From the NCBI RefSeq assembly GCF_014204515.1, contig NZ_JACHLI010000001.1, forward strand, positions 372,001 to 436,000: a DNA stretch of 64,000 nucleotides, in the 5' to 3' direction. The position numbers and the translations under genes were made by a program. Source of the DNA: Pseudomonas nitroreducens (GTDB taxonomy: Bacteria; Pseudomonadota; Gammaproteobacteria; Pseudomonadales; Pseudomonadaceae). Positions 24,948 to 33,701 of the stretch are shown one piece after another (positions within the stretch are counted from its first letter, which is position 1; every line of letters begins with the position of its first letter). Under the pieces are notes generated by a model that worked only from the letters and a program-made list of their open reading frames with translations, was not told the DNA's origin and ran no database searches.

Positions 24948-26513
24948 GTGACTCTTCAGTTCTCCGACCTCGATTTGGGGCAGCACAGGCTTCACAACGC
25001 TATCGTCGACGGCCTCCTCGAGGACTGGCAGATGGACGATGCCTACGAGCTGGCTGCAAAGATGCTCTCCGAGGATCTGCTGGTGCGTTGCATCGAGCGT
25101 GATGGCCCACAGGCTGCACGTGATCGCCTGGACAACCTCCTGCTGCTGAAGCGATTCCGGACTGCGGTGCTGGAAGAGGAGGGTGACGTGCCGGCGATGT
25201 TCTTCGACGTCCTCAAGCGCGTCAGTGCGTCCTATCGGCTGGTGTTCGAGCAGGACAGCATGGCCTATGTCTTGCGAGACACAGCAAACCATGTCCGCAG
25301 TAGGCAGATGGGCGGGATTGGCATTCTTACTGAGCCCCTGGTTCGGATGCTCGAATGCTGCCGTGAGTTCATCTCTCCGGAGACACTGAAGAGGCCATAC
25401 TTCGGCGGCATGATCATCTCCGCTCTGGATAGCGAGGACTACTCGACCTACAACGCGGATAACCTGAAAGTCCTGTCCTTCTTGTTGCCGCACATGGGTT
25501 ACGACAAGTCGCTTTGGGATGGCAAGTTGAACGTCATTGCGAAGAACAGCCCTGAGCTCCATGAGCTGGTTGGACGCTTTAGGTCGAAGGATCGGAAGAC
25601 CTATCAGGACTACTTCCTTGCCGGTCTCGCACGTGATGGCTGCACCCATATCCAGGATGAGCTCAAAGAACGCGCGGGAGAGTTCTACGAATTCGTGAAT
25701 GGCCTGCCAGACGACCAGTTCATTCAGGCCATGACGGACGACTGCCTCCTTATCCTGCTCGAGGCGCGATGGCTTTCTACCGGCCAGTATCAGCACCTGG
25801 CCAACGACCTGGGCTACCAGCAAGGGCATGAGGAATTCGTTCGCCGGCTGGTCTCATGCCCGCTTATGGCTGATCGCATCAAGGAGATGACTCTGCAGTC
25901 CAGGAGTTCCATGCCGACGGCGGGGCTGATGTTCACTCATGTCTTTGCCAAGCATTGTGGATTTGAACTCGAGCTCTCCCACGCCATGGGTTCCATGCTC
26001 GAGGTCGAGCGCGTAACTGACCTTCTTCTTGAAGACAAAGAGAAGGGGCTCTTCGATTCGGTAAAGGACAAGCTCTTCGAAATCCAGCGCAGGGTTCTCC
26101 GGCGCCAGCTGATGTCAGCAGAGATTGCAGATTGGCCCTACCTGGCCACTTGTGGCCCGAATGTGAAACTCGCCTCCGATAAGCAGGAGCTGGCGGCTGT
26201 TGCCCTGCAGTTCACTATCGAGTGGGGCTACCGCGACCTACACGGGTTGCAAGACAACCTCCAGCCCAGTCAGCTCAAAGAGCTGCCGCTGTCTCATCGG
26301 CTGTCGCAGAAAGCTGTGCTCAGCTCGATCAATCGAAAGGTCTGCCAGGGTATTGCGCTCTCCGCGACCAAGGAGATGGCGCAGGGCTTGGCCAAGCACT
26401 GCGATGCCTACCATGCCGGCGCCTTGTACCTGGGCTTGATCGGGTCTGAAAATCTTCATGAGCTCTCTGACCGTGACCAAACGAGGCTTATGACCTCGAT
26501 GATGGATATCTGA
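24948..26513 (+). CDS. Family B paralog B5
   Basis: 521 residues from GTG 24948 (the TTG at 24945 is an unlikely start). KMLSEDLLVRCIERDGPQAA is at 38-57, SYRLVFEQDSM at 95-105, FYEFVNGLPDDQFIQAM at 246-262, then LLEARWL. The 128-base gap to B4 contains no gene; near its end it repeats the B4 leader (CGCAACGATCAG ... GGATACC). Tail DRDQTRLMTSMMDI. Its TGA overlaps the ATG of B6 by one base, so the two are translationally coupled. Confidence 0.84.
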   Translation: MTLQFSDLDLGQHRLHNAIVDGLLEDWQMDDAYELAAKMLSEDLLVRCIERDGPQAARDRLDNLLLLKRFRTAVLEEEGDVPAMFFDVLKRVSASYRLVFEQDSMAYVLRDTANHVRSRQMGGIGILTEPLVRMLECCREFISPETLKRPYFGGMIISALDSEDYSTYNADNLKVLSFLLPHMGYDKSLWDGKLNVIAKNSPELHELVGRFRSKDRKTYQDYFLAGLARDGCTHIQDELKERAGEFYEFVNGLPDDQFIQAMTDDCLLILLEARWLSTGQYQHLANDLGYQQGHEEFVRRLVSCPLMADRIKEMTLQSRSSMPTAGLMFTHVFAKHCGFELELSHAMGSMLEVERVTDLLLEDKEKGLFDSVKDKLFEIQRRVLRRQLMSAEIADWPYLATCGPNVKLASDKQELAAVALQFTIEWGYRDLHGLQDNLQPSQLKELPLSHRLSQKAVLSSINRKVCQGIALSATKEMAQGLAKHCDAYHAGALYLGLIGSENLHELSDRDQTRLMTSMMDI

Positions 26514-28057
26514 TGATGACCGACGTGCCTGATGTTGACGCGATTCGCCTGGCCATCCTGACCGGTGACCCGACGGAAGAACAGCTACTTGCCGGCTACA
26601 CCGAGGCGTTCCGTGTGCTGGATCAGCAACTCCTGGAGGCATGCATCCAGGCGGAAGGCCCGGAACTGGCGCGTCAGCGTCTTGAGGATCTCGGGCTGCT
26701 GCACCAGTGCCTGAACTCAGTGCTTGCCAGCCAGGAGCCGGTGGCACCGGTCTTCGTTGATGTGCTGCAGCGGGGGATGCGCGCCTATCCGGTCGCTTTC
26801 CAGCAATCCTGTGTGGCGGAATTGGTTGAGCCTTTGCTGCAGCGCAAGCGGAAGACTCCGCTGGGCGGGGTTGGGCCTATTGCGGCTACATTCCCGGCTC
26901 GCCTGGCGCGTGCGCGTCAATTCTTGTCGTCGGCAGTGCTCGCGAACCCCTACATCGGGGATTGCCTGGCCAAGTTGCTGCACCGGGGCGCCGATGTAGA
27001 TGAAACCCTGATCGCCTTCAAACTCCTGTTCGAGGAGCTCAACTTCCCATTAGCGAAGTGGAAAGAGAGCCTGAAAGCTGTTTCCAAGGGGTACGAAACC
27101 CTCGACAACTACCTCATTCCGCATCTCGAACGAGCAGAGTTTTCTGAATGCGTCCTCGCTGGGGCTGGTGCCGGCGACGAGCTAGTCTTGAAGGCCGCAC
27201 TTTCGAAGGACACAGCGTTTTGCTACGACTTCCTCCAAAGCCTGGACGGTTCGGATTTCCACCGCGCAATGACTGACACGCTGATGTCCTACGTACTCGG
27301 CGCGAAGTGGTTCACCCTGGATGCATATCAGGCCCTGATAGCCAAGCCAGGCTTCTTGGAAGGGCACCGGGCCCTAGTGAACCGAATCGTCGCTGACCCT
27401 GTCCTGCTTTACAGGGCAAGGAAGAACCCTGAGCTTGTCGCGAACAGGAACCTCTACGGTGGCCATCTGCTTACCTACGCCTTCGCTCGGGACAGTGGTG
27501 TGCACCTCTACGTGGCGCCGGCTATTGTGCTAGCGGGCTCCTCTGCTGACTTGCTCGCTGATTTCCGAGTGGCCGACCAGGCTGCCGGCCTGCTTTCGTC
27601 CATCTACACGGACATGCAAGCCTCCATGGGACGCTACATCGCCAATCAACTCGATGAGATCGGGGTAGTCGTGGATCAGCTGCAGGGTACTGTGTTGGTG
27701 GGGGTAGAGGGTATGGCCAAGCAAGACGCGCTGGGTGTGCTTGCCGTACAGCGTGTGGTCGAAGGTTCCTTCATGAAACTCCATGAGTTCGGTGTTGGAG
27801 ACCTGAATCAGAACGAGTTCGAGCTACCGCTCTGCCAGCTGGTGGAGAGTCGCAAGAGGAACCTCGACAACATCAATCTGAAGGTCTGCAGTGCCATGAC
27901 CCTGGACGTAGCGCCAGAGATCAAGGAGAAGGTATTCCGCTCCAGTGATAACTACCTGGCCGGCGCATTCAAGCTGGGATGGATAGATGGCTCAGAGATC
28001 AGCGCGTTGCCTGAGGAGTCGCAGAGCCGGCTGATGGCTTCGGTCTTTGATCTCTGA
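26513..28057 (+). CDS. Family B paralog B6
   Basis: 514 residues, the shortest B member, with a start overlapping the B5 stop (TGATG). VFVDVLQRGMRAYPVAFQQS (80-99) replaces the YG-x-FE-x-D segment and has lost its acidic residues. DFLQSLDGSDFHRAM and YVLGAKWF follow in order. The N-terminal LLEACIQAEGPELARQRLED aligns with B4 and B5, placing these three in one subgroup. Tail EESQSRLMASVFDL. Confidence 0.84.
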   Translation: MMTDVPDVDAIRLAILTGDPTEEQLLAGYTEAFRVLDQQLLEACIQAEGPELARQRLEDLGLLHQCLNSVLASQEPVAPVFVDVLQRGMRAYPVAFQQSCVAELVEPLLQRKRKTPLGGVGPIAATFPARLARARQFLSSAVLANPYIGDCLAKLLHRGADVDETLIAFKLLFEELNFPLAKWKESLKAVSKGYETLDNYLIPHLERAEFSECVLAGAGAGDELVLKAALSKDTAFCYDFLQSLDGSDFHRAMTDTLMSYVLGAKWFTLDAYQALIAKPGFLEGHRALVNRIVADPVLLYRARKNPELVANRNLYGGHLLTYAFARDSGVHLYVAPAIVLAGSSADLLADFRVADQAAGLLSSIYTDMQASMGRYIANQLDEIGVVVDQLQGTVLVGVEGMAKQDALGVLAVQRVVEGSFMKLHEFGVGDLNQNEFELPLCQLVESRKRNLDNINLKVCSAMTLDVAPEIKEKVFRSSDNYLAGAFKLGWIDGSEISALPEESQSRLMASVFDL

Positions 28058-28155
28058 AGGTCAGCATTTTCATCGATATTCCTGCTTGAGCAGGCTGCCG
28101 GCGCCTGTTCTACTAGCCAGCTCTGAGCCACTGGGCTCCAACCAGGAAGTTGTCC

Positions 28156-28569
28156 ATGAAACGAATCGCACTGGGGCTTGCCGTTGCAGCCTCGCTGGCG
28201 GTGGTAGCCTATTTTTCCCTGAAGCAGCCGGCCTGCCCGAATGATCGCAAGGCTGCGTGCGAGCAGGCCGATGGCCTGGCTGAGCAGTTCAATTCTATCG
28301 CTATTCAGGACAGCGGGGAGCGAAAGATCACGGTTGACCAGTGGAGGTTGACCTATCGGGTAGAAATGCAGGGCAGCATCAGCATGATGCAACCTGAATC
28401 CTTCGCCAAGTGGGCCAAGGCCTACAAAGGCCTTTGGTGCGAGGCAAGCTACATCCGCTCGTTCCTGCAGGCTGGCGGTGAGTTCCGGGTGCTGATCGTG
28501 GATGACGAGGGCGAGGACAAGGCGCAGTCGATCCTGCTCAGTTGCGACGACTATGGGCAGGCAAAGTAG
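28156..28569 (+). CDS. Membrane-anchored or exported small protein inside the B array
   Basis: 137 residues. MKRIALGLAVAASLAVVAYF is a positively charged start plus a hydrophobic helix, either an uncleaved anchor or a signal peptide. The rest is soluble with three or four cysteines (ACPNDRKAACEQ, LWCEAS, LLSCDDY) that could form disulfides in the periplasm. It interrupts family B between B6 and B7 with about 100 bases on each side. ATG 28156 is chosen over TTG 28150 because AGGAAG sits eight bases upstream. Family unknown. Confidence 0.72.
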   Translation: MKRIALGLAVAASLAVVAYFSLKQPACPNDRKAACEQADGLAEQFNSIAIQDSGERKITVDQWRLTYRVEMQGSISMMQPESFAKWAKAYKGLWCEASYIRSFLQAGGEFRVLIVDDEGEDKAQSILLSCDDYGQAK

Positions 28570-28670
28570 AGCCCTTTTAGCTTGAGGAGATAGTGGCTTC
28601 CCTGGTCTACTGATGAGTAGTGCTGAGCCAGTAATATCGCTCGCAATTACACCTAAAAAGAGAAGTCAGC

Positions 28671-30293
28671 GTGAGCAGTCTCCCCTCATCCCCGCAGATC
28701 ATGGCCTTCAACGATGTCCTCTACAGGGCGTATGGCAATGAACTGTCGGGCCCTGCCTTCAGCAATCGCCTCCAGGCGCGCTGGGAGGAGCTTGCTGAGG
28801 GTGAGCGCCCTGGCGCTGTTGAGCGAGCCTTCGAGGTTGCTGCCGCAAGCCTCAACGCGGCGCTACTGGAGCGAGCTATAGAGTGGGCAGGGGTCGAGGC
28901 TTCGCGTGAGCGCCTGAGTGACCTTGGGCTTCTGATGGAGATTCGTGACAACGTGTTCGCAGATGGCGACGCTGCACCGATCTTCATCCAGGCCCTGCAG
29001 CGAGCGGCCAACCTCTACGGGTATGCGTTCGAACAGGACAGCATGGAGGCTGCGCTGCGCCCCATGACGCGTGTGAAGGAGGGGGATATACCGTTCGAGC
29101 GGGGCCTCAAGGACGCCAAGACCTCTCTTTTGCTCGCAAAACAGTTCGTTTCCGAGGGTGTTTTCACCGATACTTCGGTCGGCACGAAGTTCATCCAGCG
29201 TCTGCCCAAGGTCAACACCATCACATTGGACAACCGACCGCAGATGGCTGAGGCGCTGGCGCTGGTTAAGAGCTACCTGCGGTTCGACAAGGGCCGCTGC
29301 CGGCAGATTTTAGAGGAGATTGGCACGGAAACCGCCCTGGCCGACTCTGTCAAAGGCTTGCTGGAGGAATCAGGGTATCGGGAGTACGTGGCCAACGGCC
29401 TGAGCCGTGATGGCCTGCATTCCTTTGCTGCAGCGATGACCTTCAACCCCCTTGAGGTGTTGCGGTTCATCAACGGGCTGAGCGGGGCTGCGTTCGACCG
29501 GGCCTGTACTGACGATCTCCTGGAGCTCGTGCTGCAGGATGACTGGATTTCGGCGGAGAAGAACTTTGACCGCCTGGGCGATAAGGCTCTGGTCGCCGAG
29601 TTCCAGGCTTTTGTCCAACGCCTGTTGGACAATCCGATCTACCGCAAGCGCCTCAAGGATCATGTGAAGTGCCCTGAAAGCATTCATGGGCCCTGGCTGC
29701 TACTGTACCGTTTCGCCAAACCGTACTTCACGGCTCCATTGCCTTCCGCCAGTTCGATGTCCAACACAGGCATCGATTCCTTGACCAAGCTATTTCTGGC
29801 AGACGCCGGCACTCGGTACTTCGCTGATCTGGACGGCGAGGTCATGGCGATCATCCGTGATCGCCTGCGCGCCCTGGCTGCGGCGAAATGCTTTGGTCTG
29901 GAAAAGGGCGGCCTGCTTCCGGCTGGATGGCCGTCGACCGATACGGACTGTGTAGCCGACCGGGAACGCTTGCTTGATCTGTTTGCGCTTCAGATTCAGG
30001 TGGAGATTGGCATTCTTGAGACCCTTACGGCTACCGGGTCGCTCTCCCAAGAAGACATGGAACACATCCCTGTCTATCTGACCCATGGCGATGTCGCGGA
30101 AACCCTGGCCAACTACCATGCCTTCTCCCTGGTAGCGGCTCGTGTCCCGGCCGACGTTCACGAGCTGGTTTGCCGCTCCACACCCGAGCGCCTTGCTGGT
30201 TCCATCAGGGTCGGCCTGGTGGATGGCTCCGAGATTTCGAGCGTGCCGGAGGCGGCCCAGACGCGCCTCCTCGCCGCTGAACTGGACATGTGA
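28671..30293 (+). CDS. Family B paralog B7
   Basis: 540 residues from GTG 28671, preceded by AAAGAGAAGTCAGC. FIQALQRAANLYGYAFEQDS is at 105-124, YLRFDKGRC at 202-210, VLRFINGLSGAAFDRACTDD at 263-282, LVLQDDWI at 286-293. AGWPSTD is the GWP segment of the C-terminal half. Tail EAAQTRLLAAELDM. GCAATTA at 28643-28649 upstream resembles the recurring GCAATTT motif, so a promoter may restart transcription after 28569. Confidence 0.84.
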   Translation: MSSLPSSPQIMAFNDVLYRAYGNELSGPAFSNRLQARWEELAEGERPGAVERAFEVAAASLNAALLERAIEWAGVEASRERLSDLGLLMEIRDNVFADGDAAPIFIQALQRAANLYGYAFEQDSMEAALRPMTRVKEGDIPFERGLKDAKTSLLLAKQFVSEGVFTDTSVGTKFIQRLPKVNTITLDNRPQMAEALALVKSYLRFDKGRCRQILEEIGTETALADSVKGLLEESGYREYVANGLSRDGLHSFAAAMTFNPLEVLRFINGLSGAAFDRACTDDLLELVLQDDWISAEKNFDRLGDKALVAEFQAFVQRLLDNPIYRKRLKDHVKCPESIHGPWLLLYRFAKPYFTAPLPSASSMSNTGIDSLTKLFLADAGTRYFADLDGEVMAIIRDRLRALAAAKCFGLEKGGLLPAGWPSTDTDCVADRERLLDLFALQIQVEIGILETLTATGSLSQEDMEHIPVYLTHGDVAETLANYHAFSLVAARVPADVHELVCRSTPERLAGSIRVGLVDGSEISSVPEAAQTRLLAAELDM

Positions 30294-30334
30294 TGCCGGA
30301 AGAGCCGGCTCTAATGCATTTTTAAGGGCACTCC

Positions 30335-32002
30335 GTGGATTCGTTCGAACACCTCAGCCAGCACAGCATCGAGACCCTGGATCGAGTGCTAGAGCCGCTC
30401 AGGCGCAAACAGGAGCTGCCCTTTGAGGAGGTCATGTCCTGCAAGTCGTTGGTGCTAACGCTCAACGAGGAAGACTCCAAGCGCGCCGCTAAGCTGCTGG
30501 CTATGGCCTCAGCTGAGAACCTTAACCCCCAACTGCTTGATCTGGCGCTGAGTGCTCTTGAGAGGAAGGACTTAGCTGCGCTGTGCGGCGACCCGGAGCT
30601 GCTGGTTGCTGTGCGCAACGCGATGTTCGAGCAGGCGAAGGATCGAATCGGTGGAGTGGGGCAGGGCTTCCTCGATCTGATGACCAACGCGGTACGGTCT
30701 TATGGCTACGCCTTCGAGCAGGTGGCGATCTCTGAATTTCTATCCATTCTCCCTGCCATTCGGTCTGGGAAGAACATGGTCGAGGTGGTTGAGAAACTCG
30801 AGCGCTCGACGTTTGCTCTCAAACAGATGGTTCTGGGGGAGACCCTCAATGACCCCGTTATTGGCACCTCGATCATCCTCTCCCTCCAGAACGTCGACGA
30901 TTTCAACGTCCACGCAGTGAGCGATCTCCTCGAACTGGTGTTGGACAACTTCTCCTACGACGCGCACCAGTGTCAGGAGCGTTTCGAGTACCTGAGCAAG
31001 ACGTACAGCGATCTCAGTGAAGTCTGTAGCGATCTGAGCTTCACCGCCCTGTACCGGGCCGACATCCTCAATGGGCTCCTCAGGAGCCGGGCGGACAATG
31101 TTCTGACTGCGCTCAGGAGAGATCCGTCCGAAGTCCTGATGTTCCTCAACAAGCTCAAGGATCGTGACTTCCACCGGGTCTTCAACATCGAGCTTTTGCA
31201 GCTGATCCTGGCTGGAAACTGGGCCGCTGCTAATGTCGGGTGGGGGCACACGAAAGACCCGCTTGTGCAGCAGTTGCTGAACGATATCGCCAAGCGCCTT
31301 GTAGCTAACCCTTTCATGAAACACCTGATCCTTGCGGTGCCGACCATTTCGCCGCGTCTGGCTACAGAGGTGGCCTGCAGCGGTTCTTACCTGATGGGGC
31401 GCCAGGCGCTCCGCGAAGCCGGGGTGAACTCGGCCTTCCCTGCGGCCGTGGCCAGCGAGGAGGGCAACTGCATCAACCTGATCCTCGCTATCAGCAGGGC
31501 CAGGATGGATGGCGTGTTGCAGGAAGAAGCCGAGGAAGCAATCGAATCCCTGTGCAACGCTCTACTGCCCCGTGCTCAGGAGATTTACCAGGCGGCGCTA
31601 AACTCAGGCTACTTCGCTTCCTGGCCCAAGCCTGAGACGCTTACCGCGCGCCAGCTTGTCCAGCGGGTGGCAGTGCAAGTTTCTTGCGAGATCTGCGCGC
31701 GCGACAAGCTGGAAAAGACCCTCAAGAGCGACCACGTCAACTACATGAAGCACCTGCCGCTCATGGAGGCCATCCCCGTCGGGCAAATCCTGGGTGGCGG
31801 CACCGCGAGTATGTTCAAGAACAAGATGGTGCGCGAAGGGGTTGCTCTGACGGCCCCTGAGGAGCTGCGCCTGGAGCTAGGGCTTCGCAATGCCTACCTG
31901 GCCGCAGGTGCGCTGGAGTGCGGTGTCCTGGACGAGTCCTATCGGCATGAGCAGGCCGACCTGTTCTGGACGAACGATATGATGTCAGTGATGGAAATCT
32001 AG
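30335..32002 (+). CDS. Family B paralog B8
   Basis: 555 residues from GTG 30335 after AAGGGCACTCC. FLDLMTNAVRSYGYAFEQVA is at 112-131 (the usual D after FEx has become V), followed by VLMFLNKLKDRDFHRVF and LILAGNWA. ASWPKPETLTARQLVQRV is the GWP-type segment. Tail LFWTNDMMSVMEI is one of the less regular ones. First member of a subgroup with B9-B11 by the WP segment. A promoter for B9 lies directly behind it. Confidence 0.83.
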   Translation: MDSFEHLSQHSIETLDRVLEPLRRKQELPFEEVMSCKSLVLTLNEEDSKRAAKLLAMASAENLNPQLLDLALSALERKDLAALCGDPELLVAVRNAMFEQAKDRIGGVGQGFLDLMTNAVRSYGYAFEQVAISEFLSILPAIRSGKNMVEVVEKLERSTFALKQMVLGETLNDPVIGTSIILSLQNVDDFNVHAVSDLLELVLDNFSYDAHQCQERFEYLSKTYSDLSEVCSDLSFTALYRADILNGLLRSRADNVLTALRRDPSEVLMFLNKLKDRDFHRVFNIELLQLILAGNWAAANVGWGHTKDPLVQQLLNDIAKRLVANPFMKHLILAVPTISPRLATEVACSGSYLMGRQALREAGVNSAFPAAVASEEGNCINLILAISRARMDGVLQEEAEEAIESLCNALLPRAQEIYQAALNSGYFASWPKPETLTARQLVQRVAVQVSCEICARDKLEKTLKSDHVNYMKHLPLMEAIPVGQILGGGTASMFKNKMVREGVALTAPEELRLELGLRNAYLAAGALECGVLDESYRHEQADLFWTNDMMSVMEI

Positions 32003-32007
32003 CCCCT

Positions 32008-32041
32008 GCAATTTGCCGACAAATGTGCGTCATGACATAAT
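32008..32041 (+). promoter_or_regulatory. Promoter before B9, TTGCCG-17-CATAAT, inside a GCAATTT motif
   Basis: TTGCCG (32013-32018), 17 bp, CATAAT (32036-32041), 30 bp before the ATG at 32071. The spacer contains TGCGTCATGACA, also found in the promoter at 13138. The motif GCAATTTGCCGACAAAT starts at 32008. Shows that B9 and following genes have their own start of transcription. Confidence 0.7.
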
Positions 32042-32070
32042 GGCACTATCGCTACTCACGGACGTAGAGC

Positions 32071-33666
32071 ATGCCGACCAAATCGAATCACACCCCTTCT
32101 AGCATCTCGCTCGGGGCCTTCCTCCAAACTCAAAACCTACAGGCGCCGTCTGAAGCATTGGACGCCGGGATAGCAGAGATTGCGGCCCGCACTCCTGATA
32201 GTGAGCGCCCCCTGAAGCTTTTCTTCATCCTGGAAACCGCGCTCCACAACCTCAGCGTTCCGATGCTTCACGCATCCAAGCACTTCGGCTCCGAGGAACA
32301 GGTCGCTGAGTACCTGATGGATCAAAAGGTCTTGGCCAGAGTCGTGACCCGGATTTTCCGGGAGTTCCGTGGTATCGGGCCGGGCAAGCAGGCGCCGGAG
32401 CCGTTCCTGGAGATTGTCTGCAAGGGGGTGGAGAAGTACGGGCTCTCGCTGGAGTCTTTCTGCATCGAGCAGATGATCCACTGCATCAGCCGGCACAATG
32501 TGCTTGTCCGGAAAGACTATGCGGCCAATCTCCTGCAGTGCCTGGTGCAACTGAGCAAGGTTGTTACCCCGCTGGCGCTTAAGCGCGAGATGGTAGGGGA
32601 TGCGGTCATCCTTGGGCTGCCTGCGTCGTCGAACAAAGAGAACTCCGTTCCACTGGTTGGTGTGCTGGAGTACGTTCGCGACAACCTCAAATTCGACATG
32701 CCTCGTTGTCAGGCCACGATCATCAGCATGCGGAGCAACAAATGGCTCGAGGAGGCTGCCAACGCTCTGCTTCCTGACGGAACCAACGGCTATGTCGCCC
32801 TGGTCGACAATGGCGTGATCCCTCAGGATTCCCAGACGCTGCTCGGCGCAATGAGGTTGCGGCCTGATGCGGTTCTATGGCACCTGGCGTCGAAGAAGGT
32901 CTCCGAGCTCCCCAGCGTGCTAACCGACACCCTGCTCGAAGTGGTACTGGCAGGCGACTGGCTTGGCTACGAGGGTACTCTGGCCACCGCCTCCTACGTT
33001 GCGGCAGTGCGGAACCTGGAGAACCTCATCCGCCTGATGGCCACGGTGCCGTTCATTTCCAGCCGGCTCGAAGAGCTGAGGCTTGCCTCGGAAAACGTGG
33101 AGAACCTCCAGATAACCCCTGCGTTCCTAGTGTCGAGGTTCTTGCTGGCGGAATGCGGCATGTTGGATGACATGCCCTACATCAGCCACGACATCGAGCG
33201 CATTGAAGAAGTTGCCGCTGCGCTTGTCTTGAATGACCCCCATGGCATTCTGGACAATCAGCGCCGGAGTCTGACGGCTCGGATTGCTGAGTACCTGGAA
33301 GCGCCTGCCTTTGAGGCCTACGGCTACCTCAAAGAGTCCTGCGGCTGGCCAGAAGTCGACAGTATCCCGAAACGCGAGGTAATCGAGCGCGTTTGTCTGC
33401 AGTTGGCCATGACCGCAGCAACGGCGCGGGAGCTGGAAAGCGAGAACAAGTACGGCGGCATGGACATTCCCATCAGCCTGCAATTTGAAGAGCCTCGTAT
33501 GGCGATCTCCAAGCTTGCTGGGCACCAGTTGGTGCTGAATCTGTGCCGGGCTGACTTCGATCTGTTCGCTGGCGCTATCAAGATGGGCCTGCTGCCGGAC
33601 ACCTACGTCGGCGAAGCCTCGGATCGCGCGGCTACCTTCCTGATGAAGGACAACCTGGGCCTCTGA
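32071..33666 (+). CDS. Family B paralog B9, divergent
   Basis: 531 residues. PFLEIVCKGVEKYGLSLESF (about 115-134) replaces the YG-x-FE-x-D segment (ESF instead of FE-x-D). The central motif has drifted (AVLWHLASKKVSELPSVLTD), while LLEVVLAGDWLGYE is well kept. CGWPEVDSIPKREVIERVCL is typical of the B8-B11 subgroup. The tail SDRAATFLMKDNLGL ends G-L, one of four exceptions to the acidic penultimate residue. Own promoter at 32013. Confidence 0.83.
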   Translation: MPTKSNHTPSSISLGAFLQTQNLQAPSEALDAGIAEIAARTPDSERPLKLFFILETALHNLSVPMLHASKHFGSEEQVAEYLMDQKVLARVVTRIFREFRGIGPGKQAPEPFLEIVCKGVEKYGLSLESFCIEQMIHCISRHNVLVRKDYAANLLQCLVQLSKVVTPLALKREMVGDAVILGLPASSNKENSVPLVGVLEYVRDNLKFDMPRCQATIISMRSNKWLEEAANALLPDGTNGYVALVDNGVIPQDSQTLLGAMRLRPDAVLWHLASKKVSELPSVLTDTLLEVVLAGDWLGYEGTLATASYVAAVRNLENLIRLMATVPFISSRLEELRLASENVENLQITPAFLVSRFLLAECGMLDDMPYISHDIERIEEVAAALVLNDPHGILDNQRRSLTARIAEYLEAPAFEAYGYLKESCGWPEVDSIPKREVIERVCLQLAMTAATARELESENKYGGMDIPISLQFEEPRMAISKLAGHQLVLNLCRADFDLFAGAIKMGLLPDTYVGEASDRAATFLMKDNLGL

Positions 33667-33701
33667 TCGGCGCCGGCCCAAGTTCAACCAAGGAACTACC
33701 G

